A stretch of DNA of 64,000 nt from positions 17,174,001 to 17,238,000 of the forward strand of contig JBHGNT010000011.1 of the NCBI GenBank assembly GCA_043228905.1. Reading direction: 5' to 3'. Position numbers and translations under genes: made by a program. Source of the DNA: Azolla caroliniana (lineage: Eukaryota; Polypodiophyta). The notes under the pieces were generated by a model. It had not been told where the DNA came from, ran no database searches, and saw nothing but the letters and a program-made list of their open reading frames with translations. This document shows, piece by piece, positions 1 through 9,571 of the stretch (position 1 is its first letter; each line of letters opens with the position of its first letter).

Positions 1-368
1 CCTTGGGGGAACAGATCATAAAGGTTCCCTTCTTTCAGTATTCAGTAAAGCTAGGAAGGTCATTACTAAGGTCTATGAATGTAATGGCGCCAACAACACA
101 AAAACATTGGACTAACTGGGGTGTTTCAACGTTGTAGTTGAAAACATATTGGAGATGAATCTGGTCTTTCAAGGGGCCCTCTAAATTTATTCTTTTTAGA
201 TGGCTCTTACTGCATGTAGCATTACCAGTTGGCCAGACATTAAAAGGGAATGTAGCACATAATCTCAGGAAATGTGGATTTTGCTATGCAACGCTAGAGA
301 TTACTAATCATGCTCTTTGGTCTTGTCCCTTGGCTCAGGAAGTATGGAATAAAGTTCTTTCATTATTC
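1..368 (+). pseudogene. LINE reverse transcriptase C-terminal part, upstream piece
   Basis: This is a non-LTR retrotransposon remnant on the plus strand. One frame reads FFQYSVKLGRSLLRS near the start, and the minus-strand LINE copies near 8.5 kb and 19.4 kb carry the same segment. After a frame change it gives a zf-RVT segment (RWLLLHVALPVG, then a CGFC...H...C cluster and WSCPLAQEVWNKV). Stop codons and frame changes show decay. The reading frame is cut at 368 by the Copia insertion and resumes in frame at 5755. Family assignment is from the motif order; the upstream RT and endonuclease lie outside the window. Confidence 0.75.
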
Positions 369-456
369 TGTCGAATACCTGTGTATAATGGACGTATTCA
401 CACCATCCCGTTTTGGCCATTTATGTAATTAGCATAAAGGGCAGTTGCCCTAAGTC

Positions 457-476
457 GGTCACTATATATAGTGACC
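457..476. promoter_or_regulatory. Perfect 20-bp palindrome over the LTR TATA box
   Basis: GGTCACTATATATAGTGACC equals its own reverse complement. It surrounds the only TATA-like sequence of the LTR, so it is the likely core promoter. The same sequence recurs at 5547-5566 in the 3' LTR. Whether the dyad binds a regulator or is incidental cannot be told from sequence. Confidence 0.6.
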
Positions 477-537
477 TTGTAACCTCTTTGTGAGGTTGGT
501 TGTTGTATGGTTGCTCTATGAAATAAGAAACTCTTTT

Positions 538-540
<3 letters not shown>

Positions 541-573
<33 letters not shown>
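541..573 (+). repeat. TC microsatellite in Copia-1 5' LTR
   Basis: The tract is 33 bases of alternating T and C. The 3' LTR copy (5631-5661) is 31 bases. This is the only LTR difference I see, and it fits replication slippage after insertion. Confidence 0.9.
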
Positions 574-577
<4 letters not shown>

Positions 578-664
578 AACGACCTACATTCTGTCATACA
601 CAGGGAATAAACAGGAATCGAGTGCTTCAAGATCTTCCGCACAGACGACATTGCTTCCAACATC

Positions 665-676
665 TGGTATCAGAGC
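665..676 (+). other. Primer binding site, initiator-Met tRNA type
   Basis: TGGTATCAGAGC lies 2 bases after the 5' LTR end. This is the usual plant Copia primer site, complementary to the 3' end of initiator methionine tRNA. The 5' leader between 677 and the ORF start at 1252 holds no recognisable coding sequence. Confidence 0.9.
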
Positions 677-1251
677 CTGCACAGTAGTCGGTTCTTCAAT
701 CCGCTGTCGGCCGTCGTCTCTGCATTCGGTTCCCTGCGTCATTCGAAGAAGAGAGAAGAAGAAGAAAAACCAGGTTTGCATCTCATCGCGTTAGATCATC
801 TTTGTTTGGAGTAAGCCAGCAGGTTGTACTCCGCTCCCCGTGATCGTAACCGCTCGAGGTGAAATCCCCTTGTGCAACCCTGACAACAACCCAAATTCAT
901 GCTTCATCTGGCTGATCGACATTCGGGAGGATCAGTCGGATCCGTCTCTCTCGTCGCTGCAGTCAACCGAAGCAAAATCGGTTCAGATAATCGGTTTTAA
1001 TAATCGGTTTTAATAATCGGTATTCGGTATATATATCCGAAACGAACCGGGCTCACTCCGACTCGGCAACATTCGGGAAGACCAGTCGGTTCTGTCCCTC
1101 AAGTTACCGGAGTCAATTCGAGCAAGTTCCGAAGCCGAACCGACTCGGGTTCAAATCCGACTAGAACGATATCGGGTGAGCCAACCGGCTGCACTCCAAC
1201 AAGGTTCGTAGTCAACTCCGAACCGAGCTTCGTCAACTGAAACCGAATTTG

Positions 1252-4200
1252 ATGGCATCAACATCCGGCTCGTCAGAAATGAGTCTACGAAAGTTCGATG
1301 GATCGAACTTCAACTTCTGGAAGGAACAAATGCAGGACTATCTCATAGTCAAGGGGCAGATCGATCCCATCGAAAATGAAGAACCTCCAGAAGGATTCAA
1401 ACCAATTGAGTGGCAGAAGCTGGACAGAATCGTCCGCGCCACGATTCGGATGCACCTATCGGAATCGGTATACTTTACGGTGCAATCGTGTACGACAGCA
1501 TTCGAACTGTGGAAAACGCTGTCGGACACTTACGAAAAGAAGGTCGCCGCAACAAAGATGTTTCTGATCCGGCGCCTCTACAACTTGCGGATGAAAGAAT
1601 CCGATTCGGTTCAAGCACACCTCAATGAGTACGAAAGCATAAGCTCCCAAATCTCGTCACAGGGGACGGCAATCGAGGATGAGCTCAGAGCAATGATACT
1701 CATGAGCAGCCTTCCCTCATCATGGGAAACTTTCGTCACAACTGTGTGCAACGCGTCAACCACGGCTGTTAAATACTCCGAAGTCACGAGCGCAATCCTG
1801 ACCGAAGCAGCTCGGAGAAAGTCTTTTGCCAAAGACTCAACGGACGACGCTTACGTAGTACAAGGTTCGACAGACCGATCGAACATACGAGGAAGAGATT
1901 CCTCACGACCGCCGAACAATCAGCGAAGACGGAGCCAGTCACGGGATAACCGAACCTGCAACTATTGCAAGAAACCCGGACACATCAAAGCCGACTGCCG
2001 CGCACTCAAGAACAAGAACAACAAGAAGAGTGGCCGGCATGAGGAGGTCAACTACGTCAGCTTCTCAGCTGATGTGCTACCAGACGACCTGAATATACTA
2101 TCAATCGAAAATCCAGTCGGATCAGAAGTTCTACTCACGACTGAAGAGTCGAGCACATGGCTCTTAGATTCGGGCGCGTCGTTTCACGTGACTCCTCATC
2201 GATCCCAATTTCGGCAATATACGATCCGTCACTCCGACTCAGTTCGAGTCGGTAACTCGCAACACTGCGACATCATCGGAATCGGCACAGTAGAGCTCAA
2301 CCTTGCAGGTGGCTCAACACTTGTACTCCACAATGTCCGACATGTACCCGAGCTCTCAAGGCCATTGATCTCAGTCGGACAACTAGATGAAGACGGCATT
2401 CGTGCCGGTTTTTCTTCGGGAGGGTGGACACTCCACAGGGGGAACCTCCTGCTTGCTAGAGGACCTAAAATACACTCATTGTATCCGCTACATGTTACGC
2501 TCAGAGAGGGTAACCTGTTTTTGGTGGATATTCCTGTGTCATCACTATGGCACCGAAGATTAGGACACCTCAGCAAGGCCGGCATCACGCACCTATCCAG
2601 AGCCGGGTACATCCCCAAACTCTCCTTCTCCGACCATCAATTCTGCGAGCATTGCCAGTATGGCAAACAAGTAGCCGCATCACACCCGACATCAGCACCA
2701 AAAGAAACGAGACCTCTCGATTTAGTCCATTCGGACGTCTGTGGCCCAATGCCGCATCAGTCTCTAGGCGGTGCCTCTTACTTCGTCAGTTTTATTGACG
2801 ATTCGACTCGAAAGGTGTGGGCTTATCCGATTCGCACCAAAGATCGTGTCTTCTCGATCTTCTCAGATTGGCTCGCTATGGTAGAAAATCAAACCGACCG
2901 AAAGCTGAAATGCCTTCGGACAGACAATGGGGGAGAGTTCAAATCCGATGAATTCGTCAAATTCTGCCGACAACGCGGCATCCGACGTGAATTTACGGCA
3001 CCACACAGTCCGGAGCAAAACGGGATTGCAGAACGAATGAATCGGACGATCCAAGAAAGGATAGTTTCCATGCTCCAACACTCCGGACTATCGGATGGCT
3101 TCTGGGCAGAGGCTCTACTCACGGCAGTACACATAATCAATATGTCGCCAAGTAGACCTCTAGGACTTCAAATTCCTCAGGAACTATGGATCGGCAGTAA
3201 GCCGAATTACGACAAGCTGAGGATCTTCGGATGCGAGGCGTACGCCCTTATTCCGAAAGATGATCGCCGAAAACTTGCACCTCGGTCCAGGAAATGCATT
3301 TTCCTTGGATATGGATCAGACGGCGAAATGGGATACCGACTCTGGGACCCCGAACGCAGACAAATCGTCCGAAGTTCGGACGTTGTGTTCAACGAGTCGG
3401 CTATGAACCCATCAGTCGAAAAACCAATCGAAGTCCGAAGGGTAACATTCTCCGATGTGCCGACCCTTCAAGAAGGCCCCGCTCTCAACACACGGTCAGC
3501 TTCACGGGTAGCTGAACCTTATACTACCGACTCGGACAACTCTGACTCGGCACAGCCGAATGTTTCGGTTTCGGACCATCCGACCTCGATACCCGATGCG
3601 ACCAGTCCAATCATACCTCGACGATCCGAGAGACTGTCGCAACCTCCGGAGAGGTATTCTCCTGGAATTTTCTTCACCGACGCCGGCGAACCGACGTCTT
3701 ACGAAGAAGCATCGACATCTGTCGATTCGGCCACCTGGCATCTGGCGATGGAGTCGGAAATGCACTCCATCCGTGCAAACAAGACTTGGGATCTGGTCGA
3801 ATTACCTAGGAACCGACGTGCTCTTCCTTGCAAGTGGGTTTATCGACTAAAAGAGACGTCTGATTCGACCACCCCAAAGTACAAGGCCAGATTAGTTGCG
3901 AAGGGCTTCCGACAAGAATATGGCGTCGACTTCGACGAGATTTTTTCACCAGTGGTGAAAATGACAACCCTTCGTTTTCTGCTCGGCGTCGTGGCAGCCG
4001 ACAACTTGGAGCTGATTCAGCTAGATGTCCAAACAGCCTTCCTCCATGGTGATCTCGAGGAGGAAATTTATATGGAGCAGCCAAAAGGCTTCGTGGCAAC
4101 TGGCCAAGAACATCTAGTCTGCCGACTCAGGAAGAGTCTATACGGCCTCAAACAGGCACCGCGACAATGGTACAAGAAGTTCGACGACTTCATCCAATCG

Positions 4201-5265
4201 ATCGGCTTCTCCAAAAGCGATGAGGACCATTGTCTCTTCACCAACACAGCTCAAGATGGATCACCCATCTTCCTCATCATTTACGTGGACGACATGCTAA
4301 TTTCTGGACGCCACGCGGGCGAACTTGCCGATCTCGTTCGGCAACTGCGGTTGAAGTTTGCCATGAAGGACCTCGGTCCGGCACGACACATCCTTGGCAT
4401 GAAGATTAGTCGGCATCGCAATACACGACATCTTTTTTTGTCTCAGACCGACTATATCGGACGTGTCTTGGAACGCTTCAACATGCAATCAGCCAAATCT
4501 GCTTCAACCCCACTCCCTATGAATCTTCGGCTCTCTCAGCGAGACTGCCCGACATCCGGTTCGGAGGGGGAAGATATGAAGTCGGTACCGTATGCACCGG
4601 CAGTCGGCTCCCTTATGTACCTGATGGTCGCGACACGGCCTGACATCTCTCATGCCGTAGGAGTCGTTAGCAGATTTATGCACAATCCTGGCCGATCGCA
4701 TTGGAACGCAGTCAAGCATGTGTTCAGATATCTGGCTGGCACAAAAGATCACGGCATTCTTTTCGGTCCGAACCGAACCTCAGGCGTAGTCGGTTACACC
4801 GACTCGGACTTCGCCGGCTGTATAGACAGTCGGAAATCAACAACCGGATACTGCTTCAAATTCGGCAATGGAGCAATCTCGTGGAAGTCGAAACTTCAGG
4901 AGTGCACAACGACCTCAACGACCGAAGCAGAATATGTAGCTGCGTCCGACGCAGCAAAAGAAGCTTTGTGGCTCGGTCGGCTGGCGCACACGTTTCGACA
5001 AGTCGAACATGACTCGGCTCCAGTTGTCTACAGCGACAGTCAAGGTGCTGTTGCCTTGTCGAAAAATCCGGTTCACCACAACGCCTCCAAACATATCGAC
5101 GTTCGATATCACTTCGTTCGGGACTGCGTCATTTCAGGGAAAATCGGTCTAGAGAAAATATCCACAACCGACAATGTCGCAGATGGAATGACCAAGTGTC
5201 TTTCGGCAGACCGTTTTCGGTCTCTTCGGCATCAGATGGGCGTAACGACAAACCAGTCCGGTTAG
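1252..5265 (+). CDS. Copia gag-pol polyprotein, 1337 residues, intact
   Basis: This single ORF encodes all functions needed for Copia retrotransposition. The start is the ATG at 1252; a TTG three bases upstream is not a plausible plant start. Domains in order: UBN2-type gag (about residues 20-230), CCHC knuckle C-NYC-...-H-...-C (236-249), aspartic protease LDSGAS with Asp at 306, pre-integrase HRRLGH region (about 430-475), integrase core with D495, D558 and E594 (DD35E spacing), reverse transcriptase with YVDD near 1011, and RNase H with YTDSDFAG and TEAEY motifs. Domain order PR-IN-RT-RH is diagnostic of Copia. No stop or frameshift is present and the length is normal. With near-identical LTRs, this copy could be autonomous, although expression is not shown. 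Confidence 0.96.
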   Translation: MASTSGSSEMSLRKFDGSNFNFWKEQMQDYLIVKGQIDPIENEEPPEGFKPIEWQKLDRIVRATIRMHLSESVYFTVQSCTTAFELWKTLSDTYEKKVAATKMFLIRRLYNLRMKESDSVQAHLNEYESISSQISSQGTAIEDELRAMILMSSLPSSWETFVTTVCNASTTAVKYSEVTSAILTEAARRKSFAKDSTDDAYVVQGSTDRSNIRGRDSSRPPNNQRRRSQSRDNRTCNYCKKPGHIKADCRALKNKNNKKSGRHEEVNYVSFSADVLPDDLNILSIENPVGSEVLLTTEESSTWLLDSGASFHVTPHRSQFRQYTIRHSDSVRVGNSQHCDIIGIGTVELNLAGGSTLVLHNVRHVPELSRPLISVGQLDEDGIRAGFSSGGWTLHRGNLLLARGPKIHSLYPLHVTLREGNLFLVDIPVSSLWHRRLGHLSKAGITHLSRAGYIPKLSFSDHQFCEHCQYGKQVAASHPTSAPKETRPLDLVHSDVCGPMPHQSLGGASYFVSFIDDSTRKVWAYPIRTKDRVFSIFSDWLAMVENQTDRKLKCLRTDNGGEFKSDEFVKFCRQRGIRREFTAPHSPEQNGIAERMNRTIQERIVSMLQHSGLSDGFWAEALLTAVHIINMSPSRPLGLQIPQELWIGSKPNYDKLRIFGCEAYALIPKDDRRKLAPRSRKCIFLGYGSDGEMGYRLWDPERRQIVRSSDVVFNESAMNPSVEKPIEVRRVTFSDVPTLQEGPALNTRSASRVAEPYTTDSDNSDSAQPNVSVSDHPTSIPDATSPIIPRRSERLSQPPERYSPGIFFTDAGEPTSYEEASTSVDSATWHLAMESEMHSIRANKTWDLVELPRNRRALPCKWVYRLKETSDSTTPKYKARLVAKGFRQEYGVDFDEIFSPVVKMTTLRFLLGVVAADNLELIQLDVQTAFLHGDLEEEIYMEQPKGFVATGQEHLVCRLRKSLYGLKQAPRQWYKKFDDFIQSIGFSKSDEDHCLFTNTAQDGSPIFLIIYVDDMLISGRHAGELADLVRQLRLKFAMKDLGPARHILGMKISRHRNTRHLFLSQTDYIGRVLERFNMQSAKSASTPLPMNLRLSQRDCPTSGSEGEDMKSVPYAPAVGSLMYLMVATRPDISHAVGVVSRFMHNPGRSHWNAVKHVFRYLAGTKDHGILFGPNRTSGVVGYTDSDFAGCIDSRKSTTGYCFKFGNGAISWKSKLQECTTTSTTEAEYVAASDAAKEALWLGRLAHTFRQVEHDSAPVVYSDSQGAVALSKNPVHHNASKHIDVRYHFVRDCVISGKIGLEKISTTDNVADGMTKCLSADRFRSLRHQMGVTTNQSG

Positions 5266-5450
5266 AGCCGGACACAGAGCAGGATGGTTCCCGACAACCG
5301 ACATCAGTTCCTTAATGATCGGCTTCAACTGTTCCGACCCGACCAGTTCGGTCTTCTGCCTTCGGACCCTGCCGACTCGAACAAAGCTGATATGTCCGAG
5401 AACCTAAGTCTATACCTGTAACCTTAGATAACCCATGTATACGCCCATTA

Positions 5451-5458
5451 CGGGGGAG
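5451..5458 (+). other. Polypurine tract of Copia-1
   Basis: CGGGGGAG sits immediately before the TG of the 3' LTR, the expected place for plus-strand priming. Confidence 0.8.
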
Positions 5459-5627
5459 TGTCGAATACCTGTGTATAATGGACGTATTCACACCATCCCG
5501 TTTTGGCCATTTATGTAATTAGCATAAAGGGCAGTTGCCCTAAGTCGGTCACTATATATAGTGACCTTGTAACCTCTTTGTGAGGTTGGTTGTTGTATGG
5601 TTGCTCTATGAAATAAGAAACTCTTTT

Positions 5628-5665
<38 letters not shown>

Positions 5666-5750
5666 AACGACCTACATTCTGTCATACACAGGGAATAAAC
5701 AGGAATCGAGTGCTTCAAGATCTTCCGCACAGACGACATTGCTTCCAACA
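5459..5750 (+). repeat. Copia-1 3' LTR
   Basis: The sequence is identical to the 5' LTR except for two fewer bases in the TC tract. It ends CTTCCAACA and is followed by ATTC, matching the four bases before the 5' LTR. Confidence 0.95.
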
Positions 5751-6300
5751 ATTCCTAACAGTGAATGTTGGTTGTTTGTTCTCATCGGGAGTAGCGATGT
5801 GGGGAATTTCACACTCCAGCTTGATGTTGTATGAGGCATATGATATACAAGAGGCCATGACGGTACATAACAGAAGATTGATATCAGTTAGTCCGTTTCA
5901 ACAACCTCGAAAGCAGGTGCAATTTGTTTAGATTTGGAAAACTGTGACTAAGATAACATTATGGGTATTATGGAAATGTAGATGCAGTTGACTTTACGAT
6001 GCCGCAAAGCTTGGTCTTCCAGAGGTATTGCTTGAGATATGGGAAACATTGTTGACAGTAGTTCGTGGGCAATATGATAACATGTGCGGTTCTCCAGAAA
6101 ATATTCATAAAAGAAGGATGAAGGTTCTTCACTTATGGAGGAAGGTGCCTCTCTTTGTAGTGACAAATCAAAGACCTCAATGGAATTATCATCTTCCATG
6201 GACCCTTTCTTGATACAAAACCAACATGCTAATGTACCGTTTAAGGTTCAAAAGCCTTGTATAAGTTGTTTTTGTATGTACAGGATTAGGTGTACATACA
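5751..6300 (+). pseudogene. LINE C-terminal part, downstream piece, and 3' end
   Basis: This continues the LINE cut at 368. The frame runs on through GVAMWGISHSS to a stop near 5931. Another frame then gives WETLLTVVRGQYDN and WRKVPLFVVTNQRPQWNYHLPW, ending with a stop near 6213. That resembles the C-terminal end of plant LINE polyproteins seen again near 7.6 kb and 12.9 kb. No clear poly(A) tail was found. Confidence 0.65.
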
Positions 6301-6379
6301 TTACGTTGTAAGCCTACGGGCAGATAACTTTTACTTGTATTTTTTCAATATTTTTAATACTATTGAAGAAAATCTTTCA

Positions 6380-7080
6380 AGGAAAAAAGAAGAAGGTTGA
6401 ACCATTTGTACATGAGGAGGAACTATGTGAAAGGCTTCCAATATATCCTCCTTTTCGTACAACAACAATTGTCCCTGTAGAATGCCCCACCTAACAACAC
6501 CCCCAAGTGATCACACAATTAGCATGTATCAATACCAAGAGCCTTAAAACTCTCTTACATACTTGCGTAATTTTAGGACAAGAACACAACACATGCTTGA
6601 TTGATTTCGACATACAACCACAACCATATCCACATGACTTAGAATGTATTTGTCGTAACTAGGCCCAAACCGGTAATGCATAATGCATCAATAACTAGCG
6701 AAACAATACTATCTATCTAGGAATCGGCATACTCCATAACCACTTCCAATATTTTGATGCATCCATTAAAGGGGCCCCATTTGCCAACCACATTGTCATA
6801 TCGGATGGCGGATGCAATTTCTTACTTAAGAACAACTTCTGTCCCAACTTCATAGAATATTGAAAAAACTGAATACATTTAGTTTGAGACAAAGAATGTG
6901 GATGTTTCCAAAGATAATATGATGGATCCCAATGTGAGTCCAACAACGGTTTTTTTGAGTATTTCTGATTTCATCATTACCAAGGTTATTTGTTTGGTTA
7001 AGGAGCATCTCAATTTTAGAATAAACCAATTTGTGCTCTTCCCTTCACCTAGGATCTGGCTCCACTGCATCCTTCCCCAC
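6380..7080 (-). pseudogene. Minus-strand LINE fragment, RT C-terminal region
   Basis: Minus-strand translation gives FFQYSMKLGQKLFLSKKL and KYWKWLWSMPIP, clear relatives of the LINE segment at 8.2-8.6 kb. Weaker zf-RVT-like sequence follows toward 6380 with many stops and frame breaks. It faces the plus-strand LINE that ends near 6213, so two LINE remnants converge here. The 6214-6380 gap is AT-rich and holds nothing I recognise. Confidence 0.6.
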
Positions 7081-7228
7081 TATGGGCAACCAAAGCTAGT
7101 TACCCACGTGGCAAACCCTCCTTCGCAACGCATGAGGTAATGAGAGTCTTGAATCATATATTAAAATCCCTCCTTTAAAACAATGAAAAACAATAATTGT
7201 GAATCAATAAGACACAAGTCTTATTTAA

Positions 7229-7289
<61 letters not shown>

Positions 7290-7504
7290 TAAGACAAGTA
7301 TTTGTCAATAATCAATTGAACAAATTTAATCAATACAACTATAAATTTTTTTTAAAAGAAAGATACACCTTATTATATTACTTGAGAAATGTACATATAG
7401 AAAACAGAAGGAGACATTTCATCTCACATGTATGTGATACAAAGGCTAATACCAACATCTAATCAAACATATGATATCATATAAGAAACAAGTGGAGCAC
7501 AAAC
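7081..7504. other. AT-rich stretch with no recognised gene
   Basis: No motif-bearing reading frame is visible. The only structure is the TG/AG microsatellite at 7229-7286. Confidence 0.5.
7229..7286 (+). repeat. Compound microsatellite (TG)n(AG)n
   Basis: About nine TG units are followed directly by about twenty AG units. Confidence 0.95.
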
Positions 7505-7630
7505 TACAAGCTATGCAACAAAAAAGAAGGTATGGCATAATTCTACCTCAGACCAAAAGTTGTCTCTGAAAATAAGTGAAGCCCTTGCCATCGTTTCTTA
7601 AAGTCCACTTGACGTTGCCATAGAACATCA
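7505..7630 (-). pseudogene. LINE C-terminal end, minus strand
   Basis: This is nearly the same sequence as 12810-12925 (minus-strand RQVxFKKRWQGLHLF region), the terminal part of the LINE polyprotein. It stops abruptly at 7630, where a solo LTR begins. Confidence 0.65.
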
Positions 7631-8197
7631 TGTCGAGAATTGTGACCGGCCACAACCGGCTTCTCATTCGGATGTTCGGGTGTAAGGAATGTAAAACAGA
7701 ATGCACTCAGACAAGTACGAATACAGAAATAACACAAGAGACAGAAACACACGATTTTAGCGTGGAAACCTGAAATGGGAAAAAACCACGGGGGTCCATA
7801 AACCCTGAGAAACAGAATCACTATGCTAAAAGGAGGAGTACAACTAGAAGCTCTGAGGCAACGAGATTCAACTTCGTCAACAGACAGCTATAGAGTTACA
7901 CACGCTCTCACTCTCACTCACTTACTATTACACAGTTACAAAGACAACGACCTTCTAAGTCACCCTTTTAACAACAACACACACCTTGTAATAATACTAT
8001 GATTGCCCTAAGTACTTATACTAGTACACCTTTCGGGTTATTTACAAGTGTAGGCCATAAGGGCATATTTAGACTATTTACAAGTATAGTCTTCTGAGTT
8101 GGCTGTCTACACGATTTTGGATTCGGCCTCGGCCGAGTTTCTCATCAACTCGGCTCTTCTCTTCCCATCCGGAGGGACCTGTTGTACAAATGCAACA
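7631..8197 (-). repeat. Solo Copia LTR, minus orientation, no TSD
   Basis: On the plus strand it starts TGTCGAGAATTGTGACCGG and ends AAATGCAACA. Both ends align with the reverse complement of the Copia-2 and Copia-3 LTRs (GGCCACAACCG near one end, CCATCCGGAGGGACC near the other), and the body matches the LTR at 12283-12803. No gag, PBS or second LTR is present. The flanking pentamers CATCA and TAGAT differ. The LINE on each side is not contiguous: about 0.4 kb present in the 13-19 kb copy is missing here. Confidence 0.75.
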
Positions 8198-8605
8198 TAG
8201 ATTTCATAGATGTGCCACAATGCATTCCACAAGCATATGGCTGATTTTGCCTCAACCAATCACCAACCGGAAGAGCATAATGCATCAACAACCAACGAAA
8301 ACAAATCACTTTTTCCGGCAATTGCATACTCCACAACCATTTCCAAAATTTGGTAACTTGCAATGCATTCACATTATTTGCAATCCAATGCTTCATTGCA
8401 GTAGGGCATTTATACTTTGATTGCAACAATAAATTTCTACCTAGCTTAACCGAATATTGGAAAAACTCCAAATGTTTACCATTTCCACCAGCACTCAACT
8501 TTTTCCTTTGATAATCAGCTGGATCCCAGTCCAAATTGTAAAGCGGCTTTCTTTGAAAAACCCACAATGAACCCACAATACTACTATACTTCAAAACCAT
8601 TAGTT
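8198..8605 (-). pseudogene. LINE RT C-terminal/zf-RVT fragment, minus strand
   Basis: A minus-strand frame gives FFQYSVKLGRNLLLQ, then WKWLWSMQLPEKVICFRW and LMHYALPVGDWLRQNQ, ending in a CGMHCG cysteine-histidine cluster. That is the zf-RVT arrangement found at the C-terminus of plant LINE reverse transcriptases. The frame is open for about 135 codons before it runs into the solo LTR. It is close in sequence to the copy at 19.1-19.5 kb, so both derive from one LINE family. Confidence 0.8.
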
Positions 8606-9210
8606 AAATTCTCTTGATGGAAACAATCATTTTATTAATCAACATAGAGCACGATCAATCATGCTTATTGATGCTCGAAGGTATGCCTTTTATGATGGAA
8701 GACATAATCTCAATCTTCTCATATGGGTGATTAAAAACCCATCAACAACTGAGGCAACACCACTATGTGCTCTCTAATCACCTTGAGAATATGAATGCAA
8801 TGCCCCAACTTCACCTACACTTATTCTTTCCTAATGATTGTGTCTGTGTAACTCTTCATTATCTCCAATATGAGGTCCTTGGCGTGTGTAATCTCTTTCA
8901 TCAAAATACATTGGGAGCTCATGGGTATTCTCAAGAACACAAGGGGAACACCTCTTGTCAAAATGTAGTGATCAAACAACCAACGTATGCATCAATTTGT
9001 AATCATGTGCTAAGGATAATTTTCTAGTGTCTACCCCTACTTGAGTGATCCACTTCCAAGGAGAAAGAATGCACCTTAGCAAATTTTGGTGAAAATTTTG
9101 CAACTAAATTGTGACTCAAACCAAAAAGCCTAGCTAGTCATCTTATCAGCGTAAACTTGGACATGTAAGAACCAATTATGATGATGAAAATAAACATATT
9201 GTCAAAAACC
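8606..9210. other. Unassigned sequence
   Basis: An 86-codon frame at 8767-9027 has no recognisable motif. I see no repeat boundaries here. Confidence 0.4.
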
Positions 9211-9571
9211 TGTCAAATACGGACTCATAATGGACATATTCACACTGTCCCACTTGGACATACTAGGTTTAGGATATATTTGTAAATATGTCAAAGGGCA
9301 ATTGCCCTAGCCCAGTTGGTATATAATTGGCTCTATAACCTAGTTTAGTTGTTGTTGCCATTGTAACTCTGCGATAATAATACAATTACTCTTGTGTGCC
9401 TATCGGTGTCTCTCTCTCTCTCATACTTTGTATCTTTGATCTTGATCTTTACTAAGTTGTCTCTGTTTTTGATATGCTCATTCGATTCTTTCATCGTCAA
9501 CTTGGTGTTCTTCATCACATGGTGTTGTTCTGGTTTCTGCACTAACGACCTGGTCTCCAACACCTCCAACA
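9211..9571 (+). repeat. Diverged solo LTR related to Copia-1
   Basis: It begins TGTCAAATAC and shares with the Copia-1 LTR the order TAATGGACRTATTCACAC, a GGGCA...TGCCC inverted repeat, a TATATA region, a TC tract and a CTCCAACA-like end. No PBS, ORF or partner LTR follows, and no clean TSD was seen. The right edge could be 9562 or 9571. Confidence 0.6.

Larger units (their letters stand above)
369..662 (+). repeat. Copia-1 5' LTR
   Basis: It begins TGTCGAATAC and ends CTTCCAACA. It contains a palindrome around a TATA sequence, a GGGCA/TGCCC inverted repeat at 439-450 and a TC tract at 541-573. It is 294 bp and pairs with the 3' LTR at 5459-5750. Confidence 0.95.
369..5750 (+). mobile_element. 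Copia-1: complete LTR retrotransposon, apparently intact
   Basis: The element has two LTRs (294 and 292 bp, TG...CA), an initiator-Met-type primer binding site just after the 5' LTR, one uninterrupted gag-pol ORF, and a purine tract CGGGGGAG directly before the 3' LTR. The LTRs are identical by eye apart from a 2-bp difference in a TC microsatellite, so the insertion is recent. The flanking bases are ATTC on both sides, a 4-bp direct repeat where Copia usually makes 5. The element sits inside the zf-RVT reading frame of a LINE, which becomes continuous when the element and one ATTC are removed. Confidence 0.95.

Noticed and set aside
1249-1251. Gag-pol start at a TTG one codon upstream of ATG 1252
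   Set aside because: Plant translation starts at ATG in the ordinary case; the ATG at 1252 directly follows. The same reasoning moves the Copia-2 start to 25368.
8767-9027. Hypothetical 86-residue protein
   Set aside because: No conserved motif or coding bias on either strand, and surrounded by transposon remnants.
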